Assembly: GCF_037893015.1 (NCBI RefSeq)
Contig: NC_133658.1
Location: 887,836,080-887,900,079 of the forward strand
Length of the DNA: 64,000 nt
Direction: 5' to 3'
Source: Macrotis lagotis
Lineage: Eukaryota; Chordata; Mammalia; Peramelemorphia; Peramelidae
The notes beneath the pieces are model-generated. The model was given only the letters and a program-made list of their open reading frames with translations, did no database searches and had not been told where the DNA came from. Shown piece by piece: positions 12,501 to 20,685 of this stretch. The stretch's first letter is position 1; each line of letters starts with the position of its first letter. The position numbers and the translations under genes are program-made.

Positions 12501-13015
12501 GTAATTCCAAACCTTGAAACTTTCATCCTTTTGTATTTTTTGCAAAGAGCCAGTCGTTCGAGCAGCACAGGAGAAAAATGAGCCCAATAGGTGGGCTGAT
12601 ATGAGAGAAAGAGGTTGCTCAGAAGTGAGACCATTCCTCTTCTCCACTGAAGGAATGGAGTGAATGCCGTTCTTTGAGGTTTTTTCCAACTGCCTCTACA
12701 CTAGACACAGCTGTCATTTCCATTCTAGTGCCTTCCTGGTCAGTACATGTGATACAAGTGGAAGAGAGAACAATATTTGAAGGGAAAGGAATTCTCTACT
12801 CTCTCTTTCTTCTGGTACCAAAACTAATCAAGTCTTTGGAAAGGGGGGGAGGAAACTTTCCTGATATTTCTATAATATTTATCCCCGCCCCCATTTACAA
12901 CATTTCAGCTACATTGAACTGGATAGAAAACTGGCCAAGGTCTTAAAAGACTTCTTGCCTTTGTTTTCCTTTCCTAAGAGCCTTGCATATGGAAGTTTGT
13001 GAACATGACAATTTA
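9565..13015. other. Mostly unique intergenic sequence; possible regulatory segment near 11.9-12.6 kb
   Basis: No exon or obvious repeat in 3.4 kb, which is long for this window. Between 11.95 and 12.6 kb base composition is more balanced and palindromic X-box-like sites occur (separate entry). Short frames of 60-90 residues on both strands show no recognisable domain. Confidence 0.45.
11961..12505. promoter_or_regulatory. Cluster of RFX X-box-like palindromes
   Basis: Three CCATGG-centred palindromes: ttccatggca at 11961, tttccatggaaac at 12048-12060, and gttgccatggtaat at 12492-12505. The last is very close to the RFX X-box consensus (GTTGCCATGGNAAC). They lie about 8 kb upstream of the DNAJC11 promoter in unique sequence. 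Function as an enhancer is inferred only from the motifs. Confidence 0.3.
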
Positions 13016-13017
13016 TT

Positions 13018-13265
13018 GTAGTTCAGTCTTTCAGTCGTGTATGACTCTTCTTGACCCCATTTGGGATTTTCTTGGCAAAGATATTGAAGTGGTTTGTCTT
13101 TTCCTTCTCTAGCTCATTTTACAGATTAGCAAACTGAGGGAAAGAGTGTTAAGTGACTTGCCCAAGGTCATGCAATTAGCAAATATCTGAAACTGGATTT
13201 GAACTTAGGTCCTCTTTACTCCAGATGCAATACTCTATAAACCATGCTAACTATAAAGCAGAGTT
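13018..13265 (-). repeat. Longer tRNA-derived CORE-SINE (240-bp type), antisense
   Basis: Read as reverse complement it has the same tRNA-like head as the other SINEs, but with a longer body ending in a segment that appears here as 'gttcagtctttcagtcgtgt' and 'tgaccccatttgggattttc'. Older and more diverged than the 150-bp SINEs. Confidence 0.8.
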
Positions 13266-13269
13266 TCAG

Positions 13270-14265
13270 CTGAGGACTAGATTTCACTCTGGATGAAAAA
13301 TTTGATTGATCTTTTTCATTCATTGTGCAATAAATAGCTACTAAACTTTTCTCTTGTTAATGAGATTCCTTGGCTTCCATCATGCCTCATGCAACATACT
13401 GAGTCTTTTCATCAGTGTCTGGGCATTCAATATGACTTTATAGTTGCTGCATTAAATGTTTATGTGACCCTAAAAATCAATTTTTAAAAAAAGGATTTAA
13501 AATTACACTACTTTTCTATTGTATATGATGACAGAGACCTCCTTTCCCTGATATCACTTATAGATGAAAAGCAGCTTATGGGAAATGGGGTATAGAAAAG
13601 TCAAGCCCACCCAGAATTCATTGCCTTTTCAACTCAGGCTTTTTATGGAAGGAAACTATCATGCATTTCACCACAACTCAAATTAACAATCAAATTAATT
13701 CTACTATCTATAAGGACTCATCCATTGTTGAGTGACTGAGACAGGAACCATATTTATGAAGTTTTTACACTTATGGATTCTCTACCTTGAAGTTTTCTTT
13801 GTCCATTTTTCTGTTGATTGGGACCACATGTCTGCCCTCTGCTGGCTAATGGACAATCTGAGCAATGTGTTTGCTGTTTATGGTTCTCAAATATTGTGAC
13901 CACTTAACCAGCTCACCTCTTCCCTGTGGATGAGATACTTATCTGTTCTCTCTGCCTCATCAAGATTGTTTCATGCCGTGAAAGCTTTTGGCCAGACCGT
14001 ATAACATTTTGAGTTCCCGTGGGCACCTGAAATTACCTTTGTAAACCACACAGCCAAAGGAAGAAGGAGCTGGGAATATCATACTCAGATTGTTGGACTG
14101 AAAAACCAATATGGGTGTAAGTCCAGTATCCCAATATTTTAAAGACTGTTACCTCATCAGTGGGAGACCTCTTTCCAGTGATTGCAAATGGTCATCTAAT
14201 AGAATGATAAAATAAGTCATTGACTAACTTGAATGCTTCCACTTGTCATTGATGTATCTAAAACC
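13270..14265. other. Intergenic sequence with no recognised feature
   Basis: AT-rich sequence without a supported exon, repeat or RNA gene. Confidence 0.5.
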
Positions 14266-14269
14266 AATC

Positions 14270-14560
14270 ATACCCATGGAAAGTACTATACAAAGCTCTT
14301 ACAAGACCTAGTCCTTCTTCTCAAGGAGCTTAAAGTCCAATGTAGGCTGGGCAAGACACATATGTAACAATTATGTAAGACAGGTAGCACATGGGGGAAA
14401 AACATTCCTAGTCTGGGATAGGGAAAGCAGATGATGAAGGTGGGCCAGTTTGGAGAATTCAATGGATAGTTGAGAGCTACAGGGGTAAGTATGGAAATGA
14501 CTGGCTATGGTTCCAATAAGGAAATGGAGAAGGTAAGTGAAGGCAAAAGAGTTCCAAGGG
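14270..14560 (-). repeat. L2-like antisense remnant
   Basis: Contains 'tctcaaggagcttaaagtcc', the antisense form of the L2 3' motif, then decayed sequence up to the SINE at 14563. Confidence 0.5.
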
Positions 14561-14562
14561 CA

Positions 14563-14708
14563 GGGGCGGCCAGGTGGCGCAATGGATAGAGCATCGGCCC
14601 TGGAGTCAGGAGGACCTGAGTTCAAATTCGACCTCAGACACTTAATAATTACCTAGCTGTGTGGCCTTGGGCAAGCCACTTAACCCCATTTGCCTTGCAA
14701 AAAAAAAT
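14563..14708 (+). repeat. tRNA-derived CORE-SINE
   Basis: Full head and body with a poly-A tail (A8), little diverged from the window consensus. Confidence 0.92.
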
Positions 14709-15014
14709 CCCAAAATATTGAAGATTAGAGAAGGGTTAAAGGATTCTGAGTCAGGAGAGGAAAGTACCATTTCAATAGGAGTGAAAGACTGAGAAAATTG
14801 GACAGAGAGTTGTGTTCAGAGAAAGTTCCCCCTAAAACCTTGGAGGTGGAGTTCCAAGCTATGAAAAGAATTAAGATGAACCTGTACTTGAGAGTGGTTG
14901 AAATGAAATAGAGATGATGGTCTTAGAACTTTAGGATGTTGAAGAATTTTGATTTGGAATTATTAGACATAAGGAGAAAGTAGATCAAGATTAGTAGGAT
15001 GGGGGATGGGCCTT

Positions 15015-15246
15015 TTGTTCAGTTGTTCCAGTCATGTCTGAATCTTTGTGATCCCATATGGGATTTTCCTGTCACAGATACCAGAATGGTTTGCCATTTT
15101 CTTTTCCAACTCATTTTACAGATGAGAAAAGGTCAATAGAAAATTGAGTTACTCAGGATCACACAGCTAGTAAATGTCTGAGGTCAGATTTGAACTCAAG
15201 TCTTTCTGACTCCAAAACCTGGTATTCTATCCACCCCTAGCTGCCT
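15015..15246 (-). repeat. Longer tRNA-derived CORE-SINE, antisense
   Basis: Same 240-bp family as 13018-13265: 'gtgatcccatatgggatttt' at one end and the reverse-complemented tRNA-like head (ctatccacccctagctgcc) at the other. Confidence 0.8.
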
Positions 15247-15668
15247 TGATGGATGGGGAAGATATTCCATTTTGTTTTGGTCCTTCATAAGTTCCCGCAG
15301 AGTTTTTTTATTCCCTCAAATCAAGTGTGGAACAATCTTTGCCATTATTTGTAAATCAGCATCCCATAGAGCAAAAAGTGGGTTGCTCTTAAAAGAAATC
15401 CCCACTATGCTAGGAGACATTTACCACGAATCAGTCTGGATATGTCAGAACTTCCAACAGAAAGAGCACTTTTTGCATTCTAACTGACCTCAAATTAAGT
15501 GGAAGTTCTCCATAAACATGAGGTCACAGACAATGGCCTCCTCCTCTGAAAAAAATGAAGCCTTGAGCACCATTGAGTCTTGAGAATTTCTGAAGAAGTC
15601 ATAGAAAAAGCCCAAGGTTTCCCCAAGGAGATCAAGAACAGGGAAAAGTCCTATATAATTCAAAAATT

Positions 15669-15670
<2 letters not shown>

Positions 15671-15738
<68 letters not shown>
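15671..15738. repeat. (TG)n microsatellite
   Basis: About 34 TG dinucleotides with one TTTG interruption. It causes the His-Thr repeat in the minus-strand frame at 15490-15813, which is therefore not a gene. Confidence 0.97.
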
Positions 15739-15924
15739 AAATAGATGCCCATTCATTGAGGAATTCCGAAAAAAGTTGTAGTGAATGAATGTGATGGATG
15801 GTTGGGCCACCATGCCTCAACTGTCTCCTCCTTGTGGACCCATTTTCCCCACAGCTTATTTTGGGAAAGGGTGCAAACCAACCAGATTTAGCTGCTATGC
15901 TCTCAAGTAAGTACCTTCTCTTAT

Positions 15925-16080
15925 CCCTTTTCAGTTCCTCTTTTATGTGCTATCTTCCCCTGTTAGAATATAAGCTCTTTGAGGGTAAGGACCATCTTCC
16001 TTTTTCACTTGTGTTTGCAAGTCCAGTGCTCTATCCAGTGTCTGTCTCTTAAATAGGGTTTACTAATGACTTCTTGGCTG
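15925..16080 (+). repeat. L2 3' end
   Basis: Motifs 'tagaatataagctctttgag' and 'ggtaaggaccatcttcc' near the end of an L2 element in sense orientation. Confidence 0.6.
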
Positions 16081-16267
16081 ATTGACTCAAACAGCACTCA
16101 TGAACAATTCAAATAAAGTTGATACAAAATGAGGTGCTCAATATACTCCTTGATCACAATTATAGAAAGGAAAACAGAAATATCAGATCTCAGAACAACC
16201 CATGATCCAGTCTCACTTCAGATAACCCATGGTGAATCAGATCTCTCCCCTCCTGGTGGAGAGGTGG

Positions 16268-16306
16268 TGGACAATGGGGGTGGACGATGGGGGTGGACAA
16301 TGGGGG
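16268..16306. repeat. Short 13-bp tandem repeat, three copies
   Basis: Unit tggacaatggggg, with a single A-to-G change in the second copy. Minor tandem duplication. Confidence 0.9.
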
Positions 16307-16309
16307 TGG

Positions 16310-17290
16310 AAGGAAGGAGATGCTGTCAGACCCAATCTAGGTCTCAGTTTGTTTAGCCTGCCTATTTCTTTGTTACAAGAGAGGGTTCATTCTGTGAAGG
16401 CGGAGGGTGGTATTAGGAAATGACAGCAATGTAGATAAAAGCATCAATAAAACATTAAAAAAAAACCGGTCTGAGAAATGCATGGCTGTTTATAAACCAC
16501 ATATATCCTCTGGCTTATTTTCAGTCTGAATCAGCCTTTGATAATGCTGTTGTCATCTGGGTTAAACTTGCTAAAGATATGAAGCAAAAAGCCAAGAACA
16601 ACCCAGAAATGCTAACGGTTCAGATAACTTAAAACAGAATTTAACACCAAGGTACCTCTAGCTAAGGATTTCTTTTTCCCTGAACCTTTCTTTAAAGGGT
16701 TATCATAGCTCATGAGGGAATGGAAGGAGACTAGGCAGTGAATGGCAAGCGAGTACTAAATCCCATTCTGGACTCAGTGACAAGAGAATAATAAAAAGAT
16801 TATAGGTAATTTCTCCTCCTGAATTATAGAGGAAGTGTATGGATTCAGTGGAGTTGCAGAAGGGGCCTGGACAGGCTGCTCACCTCTTCACTCAGTATTG
16901 CTGCTATCACTCAGAAGAAGGGAATGAAATGAATGACCTCCAGTGTTCTGTCTGAGGGCACCGGAGCTGAGCTGTCATTAACCACTGGCAGCTTCCTGAG
17001 CCATTGAACACAGTGGCTGGCCTGGGAGACCAACTGTTTGGGGGTCATTTTGAATATGAACAGTCGAGATAAATTTTGTTATATTTATATATGTGTATAT
17101 CTATATCTATATGAATATGGATATACATACACAACATTTAAAGATAAGCAGATTCCATAATAGATTTTTTTTTTTTTAGATTCAGGTACAAATGACTTTT
17201 GTGATTTCACCCAATGGGAGGACAGCATATCCTCAGGGCAAGAAGTTAAAATATACAGCTGAATTTTGTCAGCAACTCCATTGTGGGAAG
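16310..17290. other. Intergenic sequence with no recognised feature
   Basis: Apart from a short (TA)-rich stretch near 17085-17130 and a T11 run near 17166, I see no repeat, exon or RNA gene. Confidence 0.5.
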
Positions 17291-17296
17291 TTTGTT

Positions 17297-17816
17297 GGGT
17301 ATGTGTGTGTGTGTCTGTGTGTGTTTGTGTGAGTCTGTATCTGAGTCTGTGTGTTTGTGTATGTCTTTGTCTGAGTTTGTGTTTGTATCTGTGTCTGTGT
17401 GTCTGTGTGTCTGTGTCTATGTCTACGTCTGAGTTTGTATTTGGGTCTGTGTCTATGTCTATGTGTGAATGTGTGTGTGTCTATATGATTGTGCCTGTGT
17501 TTGTCTGTGTCTATGTCTATATGTGTTTGGGTCTGTGTGTTTGTGTGTGTGTCTGTGTGTCTGTGTCTATGGGTGTCTGTGTCTGTGTCTATGTCTATGT
17601 GTATGTGTGTCTGTGTATCTATGTGTCAGTATGTCTGTGTGTGTCCATGTCTGGGTTTATGTGTGAATGTATGTGCCTGTATCTGTGTCTGCATCTATGT
17701 GTGTCTATGTCTGTGTGTATCTGTGTCTATCTGTCTTTGTCTGAGTCTATATGTGTCTGTGTGTCTTTATCTATGTTTGTATCTATGTCTATGTGTCTCT
17801 ATATGTATCTGTGTGC
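17297..17816. repeat. Degenerate TG-rich minisatellite (TGTCTGTG/TCTATG-type units)
   Basis: About 520 bp built from interleaved tgtctgtg, tgtctatg and tgtgtgtg units of 6-8 bp. It is open in all three forward frames because the units contain no stops in phase, giving Cys/Val/Ser-rich 197- and 110-residue chance frames. No promoter or splice context supports coding. Confidence 0.93.
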
Positions 17817-18097
17817 ATTAACTTATTTATTATATTTCTTTTATTTTCAAGAACACTGAACCAAAGAATAAAGCACATAAGAAACATATTTTCAGGTCCA
17901 TGATGTATCTGTCATGCTTTCCATTTGCCATAACCATATTCCAAGTAGTCATAATACAAAATATCATAGGTCCAAGAGAGGATAAATGTAGAGAACCCCT
18001 GAGCTACTATCCACTTTATTTCAGTGACGATAAAAAACAGATCATCCTCAATCACAGAAATTTAGTCCTAGGTTTACTGAAATAGGTTGTTTTATTT

Positions 18098-18260
18098 AAG
18101 CAATAATATCTTATATTTGTACAGCACTTTAGTTTAGAAAGTATTTTCACACACATTATTTCATTTGATTCACCCAACATCCCTCCAAGGGAAACATTAT
18201 TACTTCCACTTTACTGATGAATGTGTCACAGAGTTTGGAGAGACTGGAATCCAAGTCTTT
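18098..18260. repeat. MIR/THER1-like ancient SINE tail
   Basis: Contains 'tatttgtacagcacttta' and 'cattatttcatttgattcac', like the shared CORE/tail region of MIR. Diverged. Confidence 0.5.
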
Positions 18261-18336
18261 CTGACTTCATTCAGCAATTCTCAGAGTCAGCTTGGTCCAA
18301 AATAGAAAGAGATTACTCCCTTATTATGAGCAGGTT

Positions 18337-18575
18337 GTTGAGTTATGGCTGACTCTTCATGACCACATGGACCACAGCATGGCCAATACTGTTCACGGGT
18401 TTTTCTTAGCAAAGAAACTGGGTTTGCCATTTCCTTCTTCAGGAGGTTGAGGCAAAGAGAGATTTAGTGACTTGTGAGAAGTCATATTGTAAGTAAATGA
18501 GGTCAAATTTGAACTCTCATTGTCCTGATTCCAGGACAGTGCTCTCTCCACTCAGTTTACTAAGTTGCCTCTCTC
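18337..18575 (-). repeat. Longer tRNA-derived CORE-SINE, antisense
   Basis: 240-bp family, flanked by tgagcaggtt at 18327-18336 and 18576-18585, a short target-site duplication. Confidence 0.82.
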
Positions 18576-18589
18576 TGAGCAGGTTCTAC

Positions 18590-19835
18590 AATCTAATTAA
18601 TATTCTTAAATCCTAGGGAAAAAGGAATCCATTTCAACATTGTGGATTTTTTGCATAAAATTTTTTTTCCCGTTATATAAAAGATTCACCAAAAAGGCAG
18701 AAAATTCTATCATGTAGTTCAACTCTTTGAATCTATTATCACTTTTGAGGAGAAAAGAAAAAAAAATCTCTATTATTAGAAAGTTGATGGTAGTTTTATG
18801 AAAACTAATGGGGAATGTTGGGGGCTCTCAAATCTAAAGAAACTAGCACTTGATTCATTAGACTAGACTGGTGGTCTGTTCAGGATTGACTTAATTCTCT
18901 TAGACACCCTATCCCAAATGTACTCAAATGTCTCAGGCTAAAGGATCCTAAGAGGGTTGGATTACTGGAAGGGATGTCACATAAGCCCATATGGTGAACA
19001 TCTGGACAAAAATTAGGAAGTGAAAGAAATCAACTTCTCAAATCTGTAGGCAGGTGGTTGAAGCTTCCCAGGAGGCCGACTTGTGAAGGGCAACTGGGAT
19101 GGTTGGGAAGTGCTGGTTAGTTAAGAAACAACAAACATTCTTGCAAAATGATGAGGTTCTAGAATAGGTCAGTCTGTACCAAACAGGCATCAAGAGCAAG
19201 ACAGCAAGACCTGCCCACCTTTCTCTGGATAATTGTGTAATTTCTAAGACACTTAAATAAATTCAGATTATTGTAGCCAAGACATTTTTTAATAATTCAC
19301 CAAAATGACAGGCGCCGGGTTTAAATTAATTAGGCTCCACAGCCAAATTATGAGGTAGAAATTTACATGAAAATGACTCTTTGGAATACAGGGTTGTGGG
19401 TAGGGAAAGCGTGCCAGGGGCGATGATGCTGGGGAACCGAATGGGCACTACCTCAGCATGAAGGCGGCAAGGTAATGACAAAGTGTTCATAAAATATATG
19501 GCAGTAATGAAAAACCAAGGCGAGGAGGTTCTTCCTGCCCATCCACGGAGGAAAAGCCTAAATGAAGTAGCCAAGAGACCTAGGGAAAGGAGAAGATGAT
19601 TGAGCGGGTTGGGGCCAACGCCTGGGGCTGTCAGATGAAAGGAGAGGTCCAGGGAAGTCAGAAGTCTCTTACTGGGGGGAGGGCGGTGGAGAACTAGGGG
19701 CGTTGGAGGAGTTCCCCAAAAGGTGGGGGCAGCTCTGCCTGTCTGGATGATCTCCCTGCCTCAGAGGGAGGGGACAGGAGGGCCTCCTTCCTCCCCTTCG
19801 GCTGGACAGGAATCAACCACTTCTGTCCTGGAGAG
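18590..19835. other. Unique sequence upstream of the CpG island
   Basis: No repeat or exon recognised. GC content rises gradually from about 19.3 kb toward the promoter. The minus-strand 82-residue frame at 19326-19574 has no recognisable domain. Confidence 0.45.
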
Positions 19836-19839
19836 GACA

Positions 19840-19916
19840 GCGAGCTGGCACAGCGGGTAGAGCCCTGACCCCGGCGTGAGGAGGAGCGGAGTTCGAATCC
19901 AGCCTCAGACAGTCAC
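19840..19916 (+). repeat. Truncated CORE-SINE head at the CpG-island edge
   Basis: The tRNA-like half (gcgagctggcacagcgggta ... ttcgaatccagcctcagaca) is recognisable, with high CpG content. The usual 3' body is missing and the sequence merges into the promoter island. The intact B-box-like ggttcgaatcc-type core makes it resemble a tRNA, but no cloverleaf closes. Confidence 0.6.
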
Positions 19917-20318
19917 CCAGGCGCGTGTGCCCGCATCCAGGTCCTGTCTCGGGTCTGGCACCCAGCGCAGCGCCCCCGCTGCAGCCCGGCTCGTGCGCTT
20001 GTCCCGGCATCACCTCCCCGCGTCGGGCGGGCATCATCCGTCCCGGAGGCAAAGGAAGAGAGGAGAGGGTGCGGGTGGCGGCCCCTCCGGGAGGGCCGGC
20101 GTGAGGAGCTCCGGGTCCTGGGCTCCAGTGCCCCCTCTCTCCCCGTTTCCCGCGGGATCTGGGGCCAGCCTCTTGCCCTCTCTGGGCCTCTGTGAAATGA
20201 AGGGAGGGGTCCCCCGCGGCAGCCTCGGTACGAGGTGCCGGCGGGGCAGGGTGACTCAGTGAGGAGGGGGCGCGGGATGCTCGGGGGTCTCGGGGGGGGC
20301 ACCTCCTCGCTGGAAAGG

Positions 20319-20329
20319 ACGCATGCGCG
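20319..20329 (+). promoter_or_regulatory. NRF-1-like site 1
   Basis: acgcatgcgcg, close to the NRF-1 palindrome YGCGCAYGCGCR. Lies about 285 bp upstream of the ATG. NRF-1 controls many nuclear genes for mitochondrial proteins; binding here is inferred. Confidence 0.5.
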
Positions 20330-20383
20330 AGTTTGACAGCCCGCGGCGCCTCTCTTCCCCGGCGGCCAGGTGCGAGGGCGAGG

Positions 20384-20394
20384 ACGCATGCGCG
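20384..20394 (+). promoter_or_regulatory. NRF-1-like site 2
   Basis: A second acgcatgcgcg, 65 bp downstream of the first, identical over 11 bases. A further gcgcctgcgcctgcgcgg tract at 20442-20459 is a weaker relative. Confidence 0.5.
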
Positions 20395-20402
20395 GCTCCG
20401 AC

Positions 20403-20415
20403 GGGCGGGGCGGGG
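20403..20415 (+). promoter_or_regulatory. Double GC box (Sp1/KLF-like)
   Basis: gggcggggcgggg, two overlapping GC boxes about 200 bp upstream of the start codon. Confidence 0.5.
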
Positions 20416-20541
20416 TTTGCAAGGGGAAGCGGGAGTCCCTCGCGCCTGCGCCTGCGCGGCGGCTCCCGGCCGCCAGGGGCCGCTGTGGCCGGGCGCCCGC
20501 CGTCCCTCCGCGAGGCCCGGGCCCTTCGGGTTCCGGAGCGG

Positions 20542-20548
20542 CCGGAAG
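20542..20548 (+). promoter_or_regulatory. ETS/GABP-like site
   Basis: ccggaag core, 66 bp upstream of the ATG. GABP (NRF-2) sites are common in promoters of nuclear genes for mitochondrial proteins. Confidence 0.4.
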
Positions 20549-20609
20549 AGGCGGCGCCGCGCCTCCCTCCGGCGAGCGGCCCTTCCCGTCCGCAGGGGTG
20601 AAAGGTCGG

Positions 20610-20620
20610 GAAGATGGCGA
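20610..20620 (+). promoter_or_regulatory. Kozak context overlapping a YY1-like motif
   Basis: gaagatggcga: A at -3 and G at +4 give a strong start context, and aagatggcg is also the YY1 core that often spans start codons in CpG-island genes. This supports 20614 as the start. Confidence 0.5.
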
Positions 20621-20685
20621 CGGCCTTGAGAGAGGAGGAGCTGGACAACGAAGACTACTACTCGCTGCTGAACGTGCGCCGGGAG
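20614..20685 (+). CDS. DNAJC11: DNAJC11 exon 1, coding part
   Basis: 24 codons from the ATG, beginning [16 protein letters not shown] and ending NVRRE, followed by a gtgagg donor at 20686. The reading frame continues open for 69 codons into the GC-rich intron, but residues after RRE are not DNAJC11-like. Human has Ser rather than Arg at residue 6, from memory. Phase 0 at the 3' end. Confidence 0.95.

Noticed and set aside
15490..15813. 107-codon minus-strand frame with a His-Thr repeat
   Set aside because: Produced by the (TG)n microsatellite; no homology outside the repeat.
17266..17859. 197-codon Cys/Val-rich frame
   Set aside because: It is the translation of a TG-rich tandem array, open in all forward frames.
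1..19800. Possible CAMTA1 first exon on the minus strand (expected neighbour)
   Set aside because: No second CpG island, no recognisable start-exon coding sequence and no splice-flanked frame were found.
19840..19916. Possible tRNA gene, and similar tRNA-like segments at every SINE head
   Set aside because: They have A/B-box-like sequence but no closing acceptor stem, and they continue into SINE bodies or stop abruptly.
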